Of a stretch of 64,000 nt of DNA, positions 32,932 through 46,023 are shown in pieces. Numbering within the stretch: position 1 is the first letter of the stretch; every line of letters starts with the position of its first letter. Origin of the DNA: Cavia porcellus (taxonomy: Eukaryota; Chordata; Mammalia; Rodentia; Caviidae); NCBI RefSeq assembly GCF_034190915.1, contig NW_026947501.1, positions 1,736,001 through 1,800,000 of the forward strand, in the 5' to 3' direction. The position numbers and the translations under genes are program-made. Below the pieces are notes generated by a model. It was not told the DNA's origin. It ran no database searches and was given only the letters and a program-made list of their open reading frames with translations.

Positions 32932-35900
32932 ATTAGGGTTAGTATTAGACAGGCTTAGGGTTAGGATAGGGGTTAGTTAGGGTTAGGGTTAGGGTTAGGC
33001 TTAGGTTTAGGGTCAAGGTTAGGGTTAGGTTTAGCGTTATAATTAAGGTTAGAGATAGAGGTTAGTGTTAGAATTAGGGTTAGGGTTAGGTTTAGGTTTA
33101 GGTTTATGGTTAGTGTTAGAAGTTAGGCTTGGCATTAGGTTTAGGTTTAGGGTTATAATTAAGGTTAGGATTAGAGGTTAGTTTTAGGCTTAGAGTTGGT
33201 GTTAGGGATAGTGTTAGACTTAGGGTTAACATTAGTGTTAGGGTTAGGTTTATGATATGGGTTAGGGTTAGGGTTACTTTTAGGGTTTGGGTTAGGGTTA
33301 AACTTAGGGTTAGGTTTAGGGTTAGAGTGTTAGTGTTAGTGTTTGTGCTAGGGTTAGAGGTTAGGGTTAGGGTTAGTGTTAGGTTTAGGATTATGGTCAG
33401 TGTTCGTGTTCAGATTATTGTTACAGTTACAGGTTAGGCTTAGGGTTTGGGTTAGAGTTAGGGTTAGGGTTAGGATTAGGGTTAGAAGTTTGGGTTAGGG
33501 TTAGGTTTAAGGTTAGGTTTAGGATTAGGATTACGGTTCGAGTTTAGTGTTAGGGTTAGGTTTAGTGGTAAGTTAGGGTTACAGATAGTCTTAGGGTTAG
33601 GGTTAGGGTTTTGGCTTACGGTTATGGTCAGTTTTAGTTTTAGGTTTAGAGTTAGGTTTAGGGTTAGTTTTAGGTTTAGGGTTAGGTTTAAGGATAGTAT
33701 AAGGGTTAGTATTACGGTTAGAGGATGGGTTTAGAGTGAGGGTTAGTGTTTGGATTATGGTTAGGGTTAGGGTTAGGGTTGGGGTAAGGGTTAGATGTTA
33801 TGGTTATGTTTAGGGTTAGGGTTAGGTGTGGTGTTAGGGTTAGAGTTAGTTTTAGGTTTAGGGTTAGGTCTAGTGGTATGGATTAGGGTTATGGATAGGG
33901 TTAGTGTTTTGGTTAGGGTTAGAGTTAGTTTTAGTGTTTATGGTTAGGGTTAGTGTTATGGTTATGATTAGGTTTCGTGTTAGGTTTAGGATAAAGTTTA
34001 GTGTTATAGGGTAGTTTTATGGTTAGGGTTAGGTTTAGGTTTAAGGGTTATGGTGAGACAGGTTTACGATTTGTGATAGGATTAGGTTTGGGGTTAGGGT
34101 TAGGGTTAATTTTAGTTTTAGGGTTACGGTTAGTAGTATGGATTAGGGTTAGTTTTAGGATTATGGTTTGGCAATACGGTTTAGGATTAGGGTTAGCATT
34201 AGGGGTAGGGGTAAGGGTAGGCTTAGAGCGTTAGGGTTAGGGTTAGGTTTAGAGGTTATGTTTAGGTTTAGGGTTAGGGTTATGGTTAAGGTTTGGGCTC
34301 GGGTTAAGGTTAGGGTTGGAGGTTCGTTTTATGGTTAGGGTTAGACATAGGTTTAGGTTTAATGTTTAGGGTTAGGCTAAGGGTTAGGTTTCGTGTTCTG
34401 GTTAGGGATAGTGTTAGGGCTAGGATTAGGGTTAGGGTTAGGTTTAGGGATAGGGTTTGGTTTAGGGATAGGGTTAGGGTTAGGGATAGTGTTTGGGTTA
34501 GAGTTAAGGTTAAGTGTTAGGGTTAAGGTTAGCGTTAAATTTAGGTTTTGAGTTTAGGGTTATGTTTAGATTTGGGTTAGGGTTAGGGCTACTGTTCAAT
34601 TTATAGTTAGGGTTAGCTTTAGGGTTAGTGTTAGGGTTAGGTTTAGGGTTAGGATTATGGTTAGAAGTTAGCGTTAGATTTGGAGTTAGGACTATGGTTA
34701 GGGTTAGGGATAGGATTAGGCTTAGATGTTAGCATTAGCGTTCGCCTTTTGGTTGAAGCTTAGGTTTGGGGTTAGGTTTAGGGTTAGAAGTTAGCTATAG
34801 GGTTTTGGTTAGGTTTAGGGTTAGTTGGCATTCAGGGTTAGATTTAGGGTGAGGGTTAGAAGTTAGGTTTGTGTTAGAGTTAGGATTAGAGTTAGGGTTA
34901 TGGTTAGGTTTAGGGATAGTGTTAAGTTTTGGGTTAGGCTTTTGGGATACGGTTAGGGTTAGAGTTAGGTTTAGGGTTAGGGTTAGTGTTAGGCTTAGGG
35001 CTAGGGTTGGGTTTAGGTTTAAAGTTAGGTTTAGGGATAGGATAAGTGTTAGGATTAAGGTTAGTGTTAGGGTTAGTGTTAGGTTTAGGGTTCGGGTTAG
35101 AGTTAGGTTTAGGGTTAGGTTTAGGGTTAGTGTTACGGTTGGGGTAAAGGTTAGGGTTACGGTTTGGGTTAGGTATTGAGGTTAGGTGTTAGAAATAGTG
35201 TTATGGTTAGGCATCGGATTACAGTTAGGGTTAGGGTTAGGGTTAGTGTTAGTGTTAGGGTTAGGGTTAGGGTTAAGGTTTTTTTAGGGGTTAGATGTTA
35301 GGGATAGGGTTAGTGTTAGGGTTACGGTTAGGGTTAGGTTAAAACAGGGTTAGTGCTAGGTTTAGGGTTAGGGTTAGGATTAGGGTTTGTCCTTAGGGTT
35401 AGGGTTAGTTTGAGGTTTCAGGTTAGGCTTAGGGTTAGGTTTAGAAGATAAATTTAGTGTCAAGTTTATGGTTAGGGTTAGGTTTATGATTAGTTTTAGT
35501 GTTAGGGTTATGGTTATGGTTAGGGTTAGGTTAGGTTTAGAGGTTAGGTGTTAGATATAGGGTTATGGTTAGGCTTTGGATTATGGTAAGCATTAGGGTT
35601 ATGATTAGGTTAGGTTAGGGTTAGTGTTAGGGTTAGGGTTAGGGTTCGGTGTTAGGTGTTAGGGATAGGGTTAGTATTAGTGTTACAGTTAGTGTTAGTT
35701 TATGGTTAGGGTTAGTGCTAGGGTTAGGGTTAGGGTTACGATTAGGTTTTGTCGTTAGGATTAGTGTTAGGTTTAGATTGAGGTTTAGGGTTAGGCTTAA
35801 GGTTAGGGTTAGAAGTTAAATTTAGTGTTAGGGTGAGGGTTAGTGTTAGGATTAGTTTTAGATGTTATTGTTAGGTTTAGGGTTAGGATTAGAGTTTGGT

Positions 35901-38500
35901 TTAGATTTAGGGTTATAATTAATATTAGGGTTATAGGGTAGTGTTAACGGTAGGGTTAGGGTTAGGTTTAGACAGGTTTAGGGTTAGGATACGCGTTAGA
36001 TTTGGGCTTAGTGTTAGCGTTAGAGTTAGGGTTAAGATTACGGTTTGGCATTAGGGGATGTGTCAGGGTTAGGGTTAGGGTTAAGGTTAGAGTGTTCAGG
36101 ATAGGGTTTGGGTCAAGGTTAGAGGTAAGGTTTAGGGTTAAGGCTTGTGTTATGATTGGTGTTCACGTTCAGATCAATATTAGGGTTAGAGTTTAGGATT
36201 AAGTTTAGGGTTAGGTTTAGGGTTAGCGTTAGGGTCAGGGTGAGAAGTTCAGGTTAGGGTTAGGATTAAGGTTAGGGTTAGGGTTTGGGTTACGGTTAGA
36301 GTTTAGTGTTAGATTTAGTGTTAGGGTTATTGTTAGGGTTAGGTTTAACGTTTGGGTTAGGGTTAGGGTTAGGGATAGTGTTAGGGTTAGGGTTTGGGTT
36401 TAGGGTTATGTTATGGATAGGGTTAGGTTTAGGTTTAGGGTAAGGTTAGGGTAGTTTTATGTTTAGGGTTAGGTTTAGGGATAGGATAAGTGTTTGGATT
36501 AGGGTTAGATGATAGGTTTAGAGTGAGAGTTACGGTTATTGATAGATTTAGGTTTAGGGTTAGGGTTTGGGTTGAGGTTAGGGTTACGGTTAGAGTTAGG
36601 GTTAGGGCTAGGGTAAGGGGTAGAGTAAGGATTAGGTGTTAGGGTTAGCATTAGCTTTAGGGTTAGGGTTAGCATTCGGTTGGGTGTTAGGTGTTCGGGA
36701 TAGGTTTAGGTTTAGTGTTAGGGTTAGGGTTAAGTTAGGCTTAGTGTTAGGGTTAGGGTTAGGGTTAGGATTAGGGTTTGGCATTAGGTTAGGGTTAGGA
36801 TTAAGTTGAGGATTAGGGTTAGGGTTAGGTTTAGGGTTAGAAGTTAGGGTTAGCGTTAGGGTTAGTGTTAGGTTCACGGTTATGGTTAGGGTTAGGATTA
36901 GGTTTTGGCTTTAGGGTTAGTGTTAGGGTTAGTTTGAGGTTTAAGTTAAGGGTCAGGGTTAGATTTACAAGTTAGTTTTAGTGTTAAGTTTAGGGTTAGG
37001 AGAAGGGTGATGGTTAGGTTTAGAGGTTACTGTGAGTGTTAGGCTTATGGTTCGTGTTAGGATTACATTAGGGTTAGCGTTAGCGTTAGGGTTTTGGTTA
37101 GAGGTTAGTTTTAATGTTAGGGTTAGTGTTAGAGTTGGGTTAGGGTTAGGTTTAGTGTTAATTTTAGGATTAAGGTTAGGGTTAGAGGTTAGTGTCAAGG
37201 TTAGGTTAAGGGTTAGGATTACGGTTAGTGTTAGGGTTAGGGTTAGACAGAGTTAGCCTTAGGGTTAGGTTTAGGGTTAGGATCGGGTTTAGGGTTGGGG
37301 TTACTGTTAGGTTTGTGTTAGGGTTAGGGTTAGGGCTATGGTTAAAGGTTAGCATTAGTCTTAGGGTTAGGGTTAGGGTTAGGTTTTGGGTTAGAGTTAG
37401 GGTTAGGGTTAGGGTTAGCATTAAGGTTAGGGTTAGAGTTAGAGTGTTAGTGTCAGGGTTAGGGCTAGGGTTAGGGTTACAGTTTATGGTTAGCTTTAAG
37501 GTTAGGTTTAGGGTTATTATTCGGGTTCGGATTAGGGTTAGGGTTAGATGTTATGCTTATGATTATGGTTAGGGTTATGGTTAGGGTTAGAGTTTAGGGT
37601 TAGTGTTAGTGTTACAGTAAAAGTTAGGGTTATGGTTAGTGTTAGAGTTAGGTTTAGATGTGTGGGTTAGGGATAGGTGTAGGGTTAGTGTTAGGGTTAG
37701 AGTTAGGGTTAGGTTTATGGTTTATGGTTATGGCTAGGGTTATGGTTAGGGTTAGGGTTAGGTTTAGGTTTAAGATTAAGCATAGTATTAGGGTAAGTTT
37801 TAGAGGTTAGTATTAGAGTTACGATTAGGGTTAGGGTTATGGTGAGGTGTAGGGTTTGAGTTTAGTGTTAGGGTTAGGGTTAGAGGTTATGTTTAGGGTT
37901 AGGGTTAGGGTTAGTGTTACTGTTAGCGTGAGGGATTAGGGTTAGTGTTAGGGTTACGATTAGGGTTAGGTTTGTTAGAAGTTATGTTCACTGTTACAGT
38001 TAGGGTTAGGGTTAGGGTGAGAGTTAGTGTTAGGGTTAGGTTTAGGTTTAGAGGTTAGGGTTAGGGTTAGGGTCAGTGTGATGGTTGAGATAGTTTTAGG
38101 GTAAGGTTTAGGGTAAGGTTTGGAATTACAGTTAGTTTTATATGTTAGTGTTAGGGTTAGGGTTACTGTTAGGGTTAGTGATAGGTTTGCCTTAGGGTTA
38201 AGCTTAGTTTTAGGGTTAGTGTTAGGGTTACGATTAGGGTTTGTCATTAGTGTTAGGGTTAGAGTTAGAATGAGGTTTAGGGTTAGGGTTCGGGATATGG
38301 TTAGAAGTTATGTTCACTGTTACAGTTAGGGTTAGAGTTAGGGTTACAGATATGTTTAGGGTCGGGGTTAAGGTTAAGTTTAGGGTTTAGGGTTAGGGTT
38401 AGTGTTAGTCTTCTGGTTAGGGTTATGGTTAGGGTTAGGTTTAGATTTAGCATGAGGGATATGGGTTATGGTTAATGTTAGGGATAGGTTTAGTGTTAGG
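32932..38500 (+). repeat. Degenerate TTAGGG array right of the provirus
   Basis: Variant telomeric hexamers resume at once with ATTAGGGTTAG after the pol truncation point, in the same orientation as the left array. I saw no near-identical large duplicate. Phrases such as TTAGGTGTTAGGGATAGGG are shared with the left side. Frames rich in Thr-Leu or Pro-Asn (minus strand) and Val-Arg or Leu-Gly (plus strand) are repeat artefacts. No gene is seen. Confidence 0.85.
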
Positions 38501-41500
38501 GGTTGGGGTTAGGGATAGTGTCAGTGTTAGGTTTATGCTTCAGGTTAGTTTTAGGGATTAGGGTTAGTGTTAGTGTTAGTGTTAGTGTTATGGATAGGGT
38601 TAGTCATAAGTATATGGTTAGGGATTAAGTTTAGTGTTAGGTTTATTATTAGGGTTTGGGTTAGGGTTAGGCTTAGGGTTAGGCTTAGGGATAGGGTTCT
38701 GTTAAGGGGTATAGTTAGTGTTAGGGTTAGGGTTACAGTTAGAGATTTAGTTTAATGTAAGTATTAGGGTTATGGTTAGGGGTTAGTGTTAGGCTTATGG
38801 TTATGGCTACAGTTAGAGTTAGGATTAGGTTTAGAGATTTAGGGTGAGGGATATGGTTAGGGTTATGGTTATGGTTAGGGTTAGGGTTATGGTTAGAGGT
38901 TAGGGTGTTAGTGCCAGGGTTATGGTTAGCGTTAGGGTAAAGTTAAGCGTTAGGGTTAGAGGTTAGGATTAGGGTTAGGGTTAGGGGTTACGTTTAGGGT
39001 TAGGGTTCGAGTTCATGTTAGGCTTACAGTTAGGAATTGTGTTACCATAAGGATTACAGCAAGGTTTAGGTTTAGGTTTACGATTAGCGTATGGTTAGAG
39101 TGTTAGGATTAGGGTTGGGGTTAGATTTAGGGATAGGGTTAGTGATAGGCTTATGGTAGGTTTAGGGTTAGACTTTATGGTTAGTGTTATTGTTACGGTA
39201 ATGTTTAGGGTTATGGTTATGTTTAGGGTTAGGCTTACAGTTAGGGTTAGAGATTAGGGTAATGTCTGGGCTAGGTTTTGTGTTAGGTTTAGGTTTAGGT
39301 GTTAGGGTTAGGGTTAGGTTTAGGATAAGGGTTAGAGTTAGGGTTAGGCTTTAGGCTTAGGCTTACGGTTAGGTTTAGGGTTAATCTTAGGGTTAAATTT
39401 AGGGTTAGGGTTAGGGATTGCTTTCGGGTTAGAGGTTAGGTTTAGGATTAGGATTAGGGTTAGGGTTAGGGTTACGGTTAGAATTAGGTTTAGGAATAGC
39501 GTTAGGGCTTAAGGTTAAGGGTTACACTTTGATTATGACTTAGGGTTAGGTGTTAGGTTTAGGGTTTAGTGTTACGGCTGGGTTAGTGTTAGTGTTAGGG
39601 TAAGCGTTATGGTTAGGGTTAGGGTTACGAATAAGATTAGAGATTATGGTTATTGTTAGGGTTAGTGTTAGTGTTAGGGTTAGGGTTAGGTTTAGGGTTA
39701 GAGCATAGGGTTTGGGTTAATTTAGGGTTAGGGTTAGTGTTAGGGTGAGGGTTAGAGTTAGAGTTAGTGTTAGAGCTTAGGATTAGGGTTACAGTTAGTG
39801 ATAGGGTCATCTTTAGGTTTCGGGTTTAGTGATAGGGTTAGGATTTATGTTAGGGCTAAGTTTAGGGTTAGCATTAGGATTAGGGTTTGGGGTTAGGGAT
39901 AGTGTTAGTGTTAGGTTTATGGCTAGGTTTAAGGTTAGTGTTACGTATTAGGATTAGGGTTAGGATTAGGGTTAGGGATATGGTTAGTGTTATGTTTAGT
40001 GTGAGGGATTAGGTTTAGGGTTAGGGTTATTGTTAGGGTTAGGATTAGGCTTAGGGTTAGGTTTAAGAATAGGTTTAGGTATAGGTTTAGGGATAGTGTT
40101 AGCGTTAGGGTTATCTTTAGATGTTAGGCTTAGCCTTAGGATTAGGTTTAGGTTTAGTGTTAGGGGTTAGTGTTAGTGTTTGGGTTACTTTAGAATTAGA
40201 ATTAGGGTTATGGTTAGATGGTTAGGTTTAGGGTTATTGTTAGGGTTACGGTTAGGGGTAGGGGTAGGGTTAGGCTTAGGCTTAGGATTAGTTGTGAGGG
40301 TTAGAGTTAGGGTTAGGGTTGGAATTAGGGTTATGGTTACGGTTAGGTTTAGAGATTAGGGTTAGGTTTAGGGTTAGGGATAGGCTTAGAGGTTTAGGTT
40401 TAGGTTTTGGGTTAGTGTTAGCGTTAACTTAGGTTTAGGGCTAGGGTTACGGTTAGGGTTAGTGTTAGGATTCGGGTTAGGGTTAGAATTAGAGTTAGGG
40501 TTACGTTTAGAGGTTTAGTTGTTAGAGTTAGGTTTAGGTTTATGGTAAGGATTAGGGTAAGGGTTTATGGTTAGGGTTAGGGTTAGTCTTAGGGTTATGG
40601 TTAGGGTTAGGATTAGTGTTAGGGCTTAATGTTAGGGGCCACACTTAGTGTTATGTCTTAGAATTAGGTGTTAGGTTTACGGGTTAGTGTTATGGTTAGG
40701 GTTAGGGTTAGTGTTAGGGTTAGGATTAGGCTTACGATTTGGGTTAGTGATTATGGTTATGGTTAGGGTTAGGGTTAGGGATTAGTATTAGGGTTCAGAT
40801 TAGGGTTAGGGATATGGTTAGTGTTAGTTTTAGGGTTAGGGATTAGGTTTAGGGTTAGGGTTAGTGTTAGGTTTAAGGATAGTTTTAGGTTTAGGTTTAG
40901 GGTTATTGTTAGCGTTAGTGTTACCTTTAGGGGTTAGGCTTAGTGTTAGGATTATGTTTAGGTTTAGTTTTAGTGTTAGGTTTTAGTGTTAGTGTTAAAG
41001 TTAGGTTAGTGTTAGAGTTAGGGTTAGGGTGAGAGGGTTAGGGTTAGGGTTAGGGTTATGGTTACGGTTAAGGTTAGGGTTAGCGTTACCATTAATCTTA
41101 GGAATTAGGGTTATTGTTTGGATTAGATTTAGGGTTAGGGTTAGTTTTAGGTGTTAGGGTTACAGTTAGTGTTATGGGTAGGGGTACGGATAGAGATTAG
41201 GTTTAGTGTTACTGATAGGGTTAGTGTTAGGTGTTGTGGTTAGTGTTAGGGTTAGGTTTAGGGGTTATGGTTAGGGTTAGGATTATTGTTAATGTTAGGG
41301 ATAGTGATTCGGGTTAGGCTGTGTTTAGAGTTAGGGATAGTGTTCTGGTGAGATGGTAGGCTTAGGGTTAGTTTTAGGGTTACAGCTAGGTTTAGAGTTA
41401 GGCTTACGGTTAGGGTTAGACATTAGTGTTAGGGTTAGGGTTAGAGTTACCATTAGGGTTAGGGTTAGCGTTAGGTTTAGGATTAGGGTTATGTTAGAGT

Positions 41501-44500
41501 TTGGGTTATGATTAGGATTAGGTTTAGGTTTAGAGTTAGGATTAGGTGTTAGTGTTAGGGTAAGAGTTAGATTTTGGGTTCAAGTTAGGGTTACCGTTAG
41601 GATTAGTGTTACTGTTAGAGTTATGGCTAGGGTTAGTGTTAGGGTTATGGTTAGATGGCTAGGGTTAGGGTTAGGGTTACTTTTCGGGTTAGGGTTATTT
41701 TTAGGATTTTGATAGGGTTAGATTAGGCTTAGGGTTAGGCTTAGGGATAGCATTCGGGTTAGAATTAGTGTTAGGCTTAGGGTTAGGGTTAGGGTTAGGG
41801 TTAGGTCTAGGGTTACGGTTAGGATTAGGGTTAGGCTTAGGGTTAGGGTTATGCTTAGAGATTTTGTTTAGGGTTAAGTTTAGTGTAAGTGTTAGTTTTA
41901 GGGGTTGGGGTTAGGGATAGTGTTAGGGTTAGGTTTGTGTTTACGGTTAGGTTTAGTGATTATTGTTAGGGTTAGTGTTAGTGTTATTGATAAGGTTAGT
42001 GTTAGGTTTAAGATTAGGGATTAAGTGTAGACTTAGGGTTATTATTAGGGTTATGGTTAGGGTTAGGCTTAGGGTTAGGGTTAGTGATAGGGTTAGGTTT
42101 ATGCTTCGAGTTAGGGTTCGGGTTCGGGTTAGTGTTAGGGGTTAGGGTTCAGGTTATTGTTAGTGTTAGGATTAGTGTCACGGTTAGTTTTAAGGTTATA
42201 GTTATGTTTAAGTTTAGGGTTAGTGTTAGGGTTAGGGTTACAGATAGCGTTCTGTTTAGAGCTTATGGTTAGGGTTAGGTGTAGCCTTACGGTTAGGGTT
42301 AGAGATTAGGGTTAGGATTAGAATTATTGTTTGGTATTAATGTTAGGCGTTAGGCTTAGGGTTATGGCTTAGTGTTATGGGTTAGTTTTATTGGTTAGGG
42401 TTAAGGTTAGTGTTAGTGTTAGGGTTAGGGTTTGGGTTCGTGTTACGTTTACAGTTAGGGTTATCATTACTGTTAGGGTTATGGCAAGATTTAGTTTAGG
42501 GTTAGGGTTAGTGGGCTAAGGTTAGGGTTACGGTTAGGTTTAGGGTGAGGTTTAGTGTTAGGGTTTTGGTAGGGTTAGGATTAGGTTTAGGGTTAGGCTT
42601 AGGGATAGCGTTCTTGTTAGAGGTTAGGGTTAGGGTTAGCGGTATGGTTAGTGTTATGTTTAGGTTTAGAGGTTAGTGTTAGGTAAAGGGTTTTGGTTAG
42701 GGTTAAGGTTAGGGTTAGAGGGTTAAGGTTAGTGTTAGGGTTAGGGTTATCGTTAGAGGTTCGGGTTAGAGTTAGGGTTAGGCTTAGCTTAGGGTTAGGA
42801 TTAATGTTAGTTTTAGGCTTATGGATAGCATTCAGGTTAGAGTTTGGGTTTAGGGTTAACAGTAGGGTTAGGGTTATGTTTAGGGTTAGAGGTTAGTGTT
42901 AGGATTAGTGTTTGTGTTGGGGTTAGGGTTACGGTTAGGTTTAGAGTATTAGCGTTTGTGTTAGGGTTAGGGTTATGGTAAGCGATTCGGGTTAGAGTTA
43001 GGGTTAGGTTTAGCTTTAGGGTTAGTGTGAGGGTTTTGGTAGGGTTACGATTAGGCTTAGGGTTTGGCTTACATATAGCGTTCAGGTTAGAGGTTAGGGT
43101 TAGGGCTAGTGGTATGGTACCGATGAGTGTTAGGGTTAGTGTTAGTGTTAGGGATAGCATTCGGGTTAGAGTGTGTGGTTAGGCTTAGTGGTAGGGTTAG
43201 GGTTAGAGTTAGGGTTAGGGTTAGGGATAGGATTATTTTTACGGTTAGTGTTAGGTTTATGGTTAGGTTTTGGGTTAGGGTTAGGGTTAGGGATTGTGTT
43301 CTGGTTAGAGGTTAGGTTTAGGGTTAGGGTTAGCGTTAGTGTTAGTGTTAGTGTTAGGGTTACAGTTACGGTTACAGTTACAGTTAGGGTTAGAGGGTTA
43401 GGGTTAGGATTAGGGTTAGGGTTAAGGTTAGGGTTAGGGTTAGGGTTAGGGTTAGGGTTAGAGTTTTGGATTAGAGATAAGGTTACGCTTAGGGTTATTG
43501 TCAGGGTTAGCGTTAAGGTTAGGATTACGGGTTATGGTTTGGGTTAGTGTTAGTGTTAGGATTAGGGTCACGGTTAGCTTTAAGGTTATAGTTATGTTTA
43601 GGGTTAGGGTTAGTGTTAGGATTAGGGTTAGGGATAACATTCTGTTTAGAGCTTATGGTTAGGGTGAGGTGTAGGGATACGGTTAGGGTTAAAGGTTAGT
43701 GTTAGGTTTAGGGTTAGTGTTAGGATTATTGTTAGGTATTAATGTTAGGGGTTAGGCTTAGAGTTATGGCTTAGGGTTAGGGGTTAGTTTTATCGGTTAG
43801 GATTATGGCTAGGTTTAGTGTTAGGGTTACGGTTAGGTTTAGGGTTAGGGTTACAGTTAGGGTTAGAGATTAGAGCTAGTGTTAGCGTTAGGGTTAGGGT
43901 TAGCGTTACATTTAGGGTTAGAGGTTAGTGTTAGTGTTAAGGTTAGGGTTAGGTTAAGGGTGATTGTTAGGTTTATGGCTTAAGGTTAGTGGTCAGGGTT
44001 GGTGTTAGCGTTATGGTGAGGGTTAGAATTAGGGTTAGAATTAGGGTTAGGTTAAGGGTTAGGATTAGTTTTATGCTTACGTTTAGAGGTTTAAAGTAAT
44101 GTTAGAGTTAGGGTTAGTGTTATGGTTAGGTTTAGGGTTAGAGGTTAGGGTTAAGGTTAGGGTTAGGGTTAGGGTTAGGGTTAAGGTTAGGGTTATGGTT
44201 ATGGTTACAGTTTAGGGTTAGGTTTCGTGTTATGTTTAGGTTTCGAGTTAATGTTATGGTTAGGGTTAGAGTTTTGTGTTAGTGTTAAGGTTACGGTTAG
44301 AGTTAGGTTTAGGGTTAGTATTAGATAGTTAGGTTTAGAGTTAGGGTTAGAGTTAGGTTTAGGGTTAGGGTTAGAGGTTGGAGTTAGGGTTAGCTTTAGT
44401 GAGAGGGTTATCGCTAGGGTTTAGTGTTAGGGTTAGGTTTAGGGTTAGGGTTAGGTCTAGGGTTACAGTTAGGATTAAGGTTAGGGTTAGGATTAGGTTT

Positions 44501-44738
44501 ATGCTTAGAGATTTTGTTTAGGTTTAAGGTTAGGGTTAGTGTTAGGGGTTGGGGTTAGGGATAGTATTAGGGTTAGGTTTATGGTTAGGGTTAGGGTTAG
44601 GGATTAGGTTTAGGGTTAGGGTTATTGTTAGTGTTATTGATAGGGTTATTGTTAGGTTTAGGGATAGGGATTAGGTTTAGTATTAGGGTTATTGTTAGGG
44701 TTATGGTTAGGGTTAGGCTAAGGGTTAGGGTTAGGCCT

Positions 44739-45310
44739 AGCTTTAGGGTTCTAGGTTAAGGTTAGGTTTAGGGGTAGTGTTAGGGTTACGTTTAGGCTTA
44801 CATGTTAGGGTTAGGGCTAAGGTTACTGTTAGGGTTAGGGTTAGGGTTAGGTTTAGGGTTAGGTTTAGGAATAGGCATTAGGGTTCGGGTAAGGGTTAGG
44901 GTTAGGGTGAGGGTTAGGTTTTGAGTTAGGGTTAGGTTTAGGTTTAGGGCTAGGAATAGTGATTAGGATTAGGGTAAGGGTTAGAGTTAAGTTTAGGGAT
45001 ATCATTTGGTTTAGATGGTAGGGTTAGTTTTAGGTGGAGGTTTAGGTTTATGGTTAGGTATAGAGGTTAGGGTTAGTGTTAGGGTTAGGACTTAAGTTTG
45101 TGGTCAGTGTTGGGGTTAGGTTTATGTTTAGGGTTAGAATTAGGGTTAGGGTTAGGGATAGGGTTAGGGTTAGGGTTAAGTTTAAAGTTAGGGTTTGGGT
45201 TATGGTTAGGTTTAGGGTTATGGTTAGGGTTTGGGTTTTGGTTAGGGTTAGAGTTAGGGTTAGGTTAGGGTTAGGGTTAGGGTTTGGGTTAAGGTTAAGA
45301 TTAGGGTTAG
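44739..45310 (+). repeat. 701-bp tandem duplication, copy 1
   Basis: Starting from AGCTTTAGGGTTCTAGG, this segment recurs 701 bp later with about a dozen differences by eye. The match ends at TTAGGGTTAG (45310), after which this copy continues TGTTACCATTTTGG. Confidence 0.88.
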
Positions 45311-45439
45311 TGTTACCATTTTGGTTACGGCTAAGATTAGATTTAGGGTTAGGGTTAAATTTAGGGTTAGATTTAGGGTTAGGGTTTGTGTTAAGGTTTT
45401 GGTAGGGTTAGTATTAGGCTTAGGGTTAGGCTTAGGCGT

Positions 45440-46023
45440 AGCTTTAGGGTTCTAGGTTAAGGTTAGGTTTAGGGGTAGTGTTAGGGTTACGTTTAGGCTT
45501 ACATGTTAGGGTTCGGGCTAAGGTTACTGTTAGGGTTAGGGTTAGGGTTTGGTTTAGGGTTAGGTTTAGGAATAGGCATTAGGGTTCGGGTAAGGGTTAG
45601 GGTTAGGGTGATGGTTAGGTTTTGGGTTAGGGTTAGGTTTAGGTTTAGGGCTAAGAATAGTGATTAGGATTAGGGTAAGGGTTAGAGTTAAGTTTAGGGA
45701 TATCATTTGGTTTAGATGGTAGGGTTAGTTTTAGGTGGAGGTTTAGGTTTATGGTTAGGGATAGAGGTTAGGGTTAGTGTTAGGGTTAGGGCTTAAGTTT
45801 GTGGTCAGTGTTGGGGTTAGGTTTATGGTTAGGGTTAGAATTAGGGTTATAATTAGGGTTAGGGTTAGGGATAGGGTTAGGGTTAGGGTTAAGTATAAAG
45901 TTAGGGTTTGGGTTATGGTTAGGTTTAGGGTTATGGTTAGGGTTTGGGTTTCGGTTAGGGTTAGAGTTAGGGTTAGGTTAGGGTTAGGGTTAGGGTTCGG
46001 GTTAAGGTTAAGATTAGGGTTAG
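45440..46023 (+). repeat. 701-bp tandem duplication, copy 2
   Basis: This is the second copy of 44739-45310. Near 45845 it carries 12 extra bases (two hexamers, an added TATAATTAGGGT-type insertion), so the offset grows from 701 to 713. The match ends at 46023, where this copy continues TTTTATAATTAGGG. Confidence 0.88.

Noticed and set aside
32932..33000. Target-site duplication matching the LTR outer flank
   Set aside because: The element is truncated inside pol, so the original 5' flank is gone; no copy of CATGAG is seen at the right junction.
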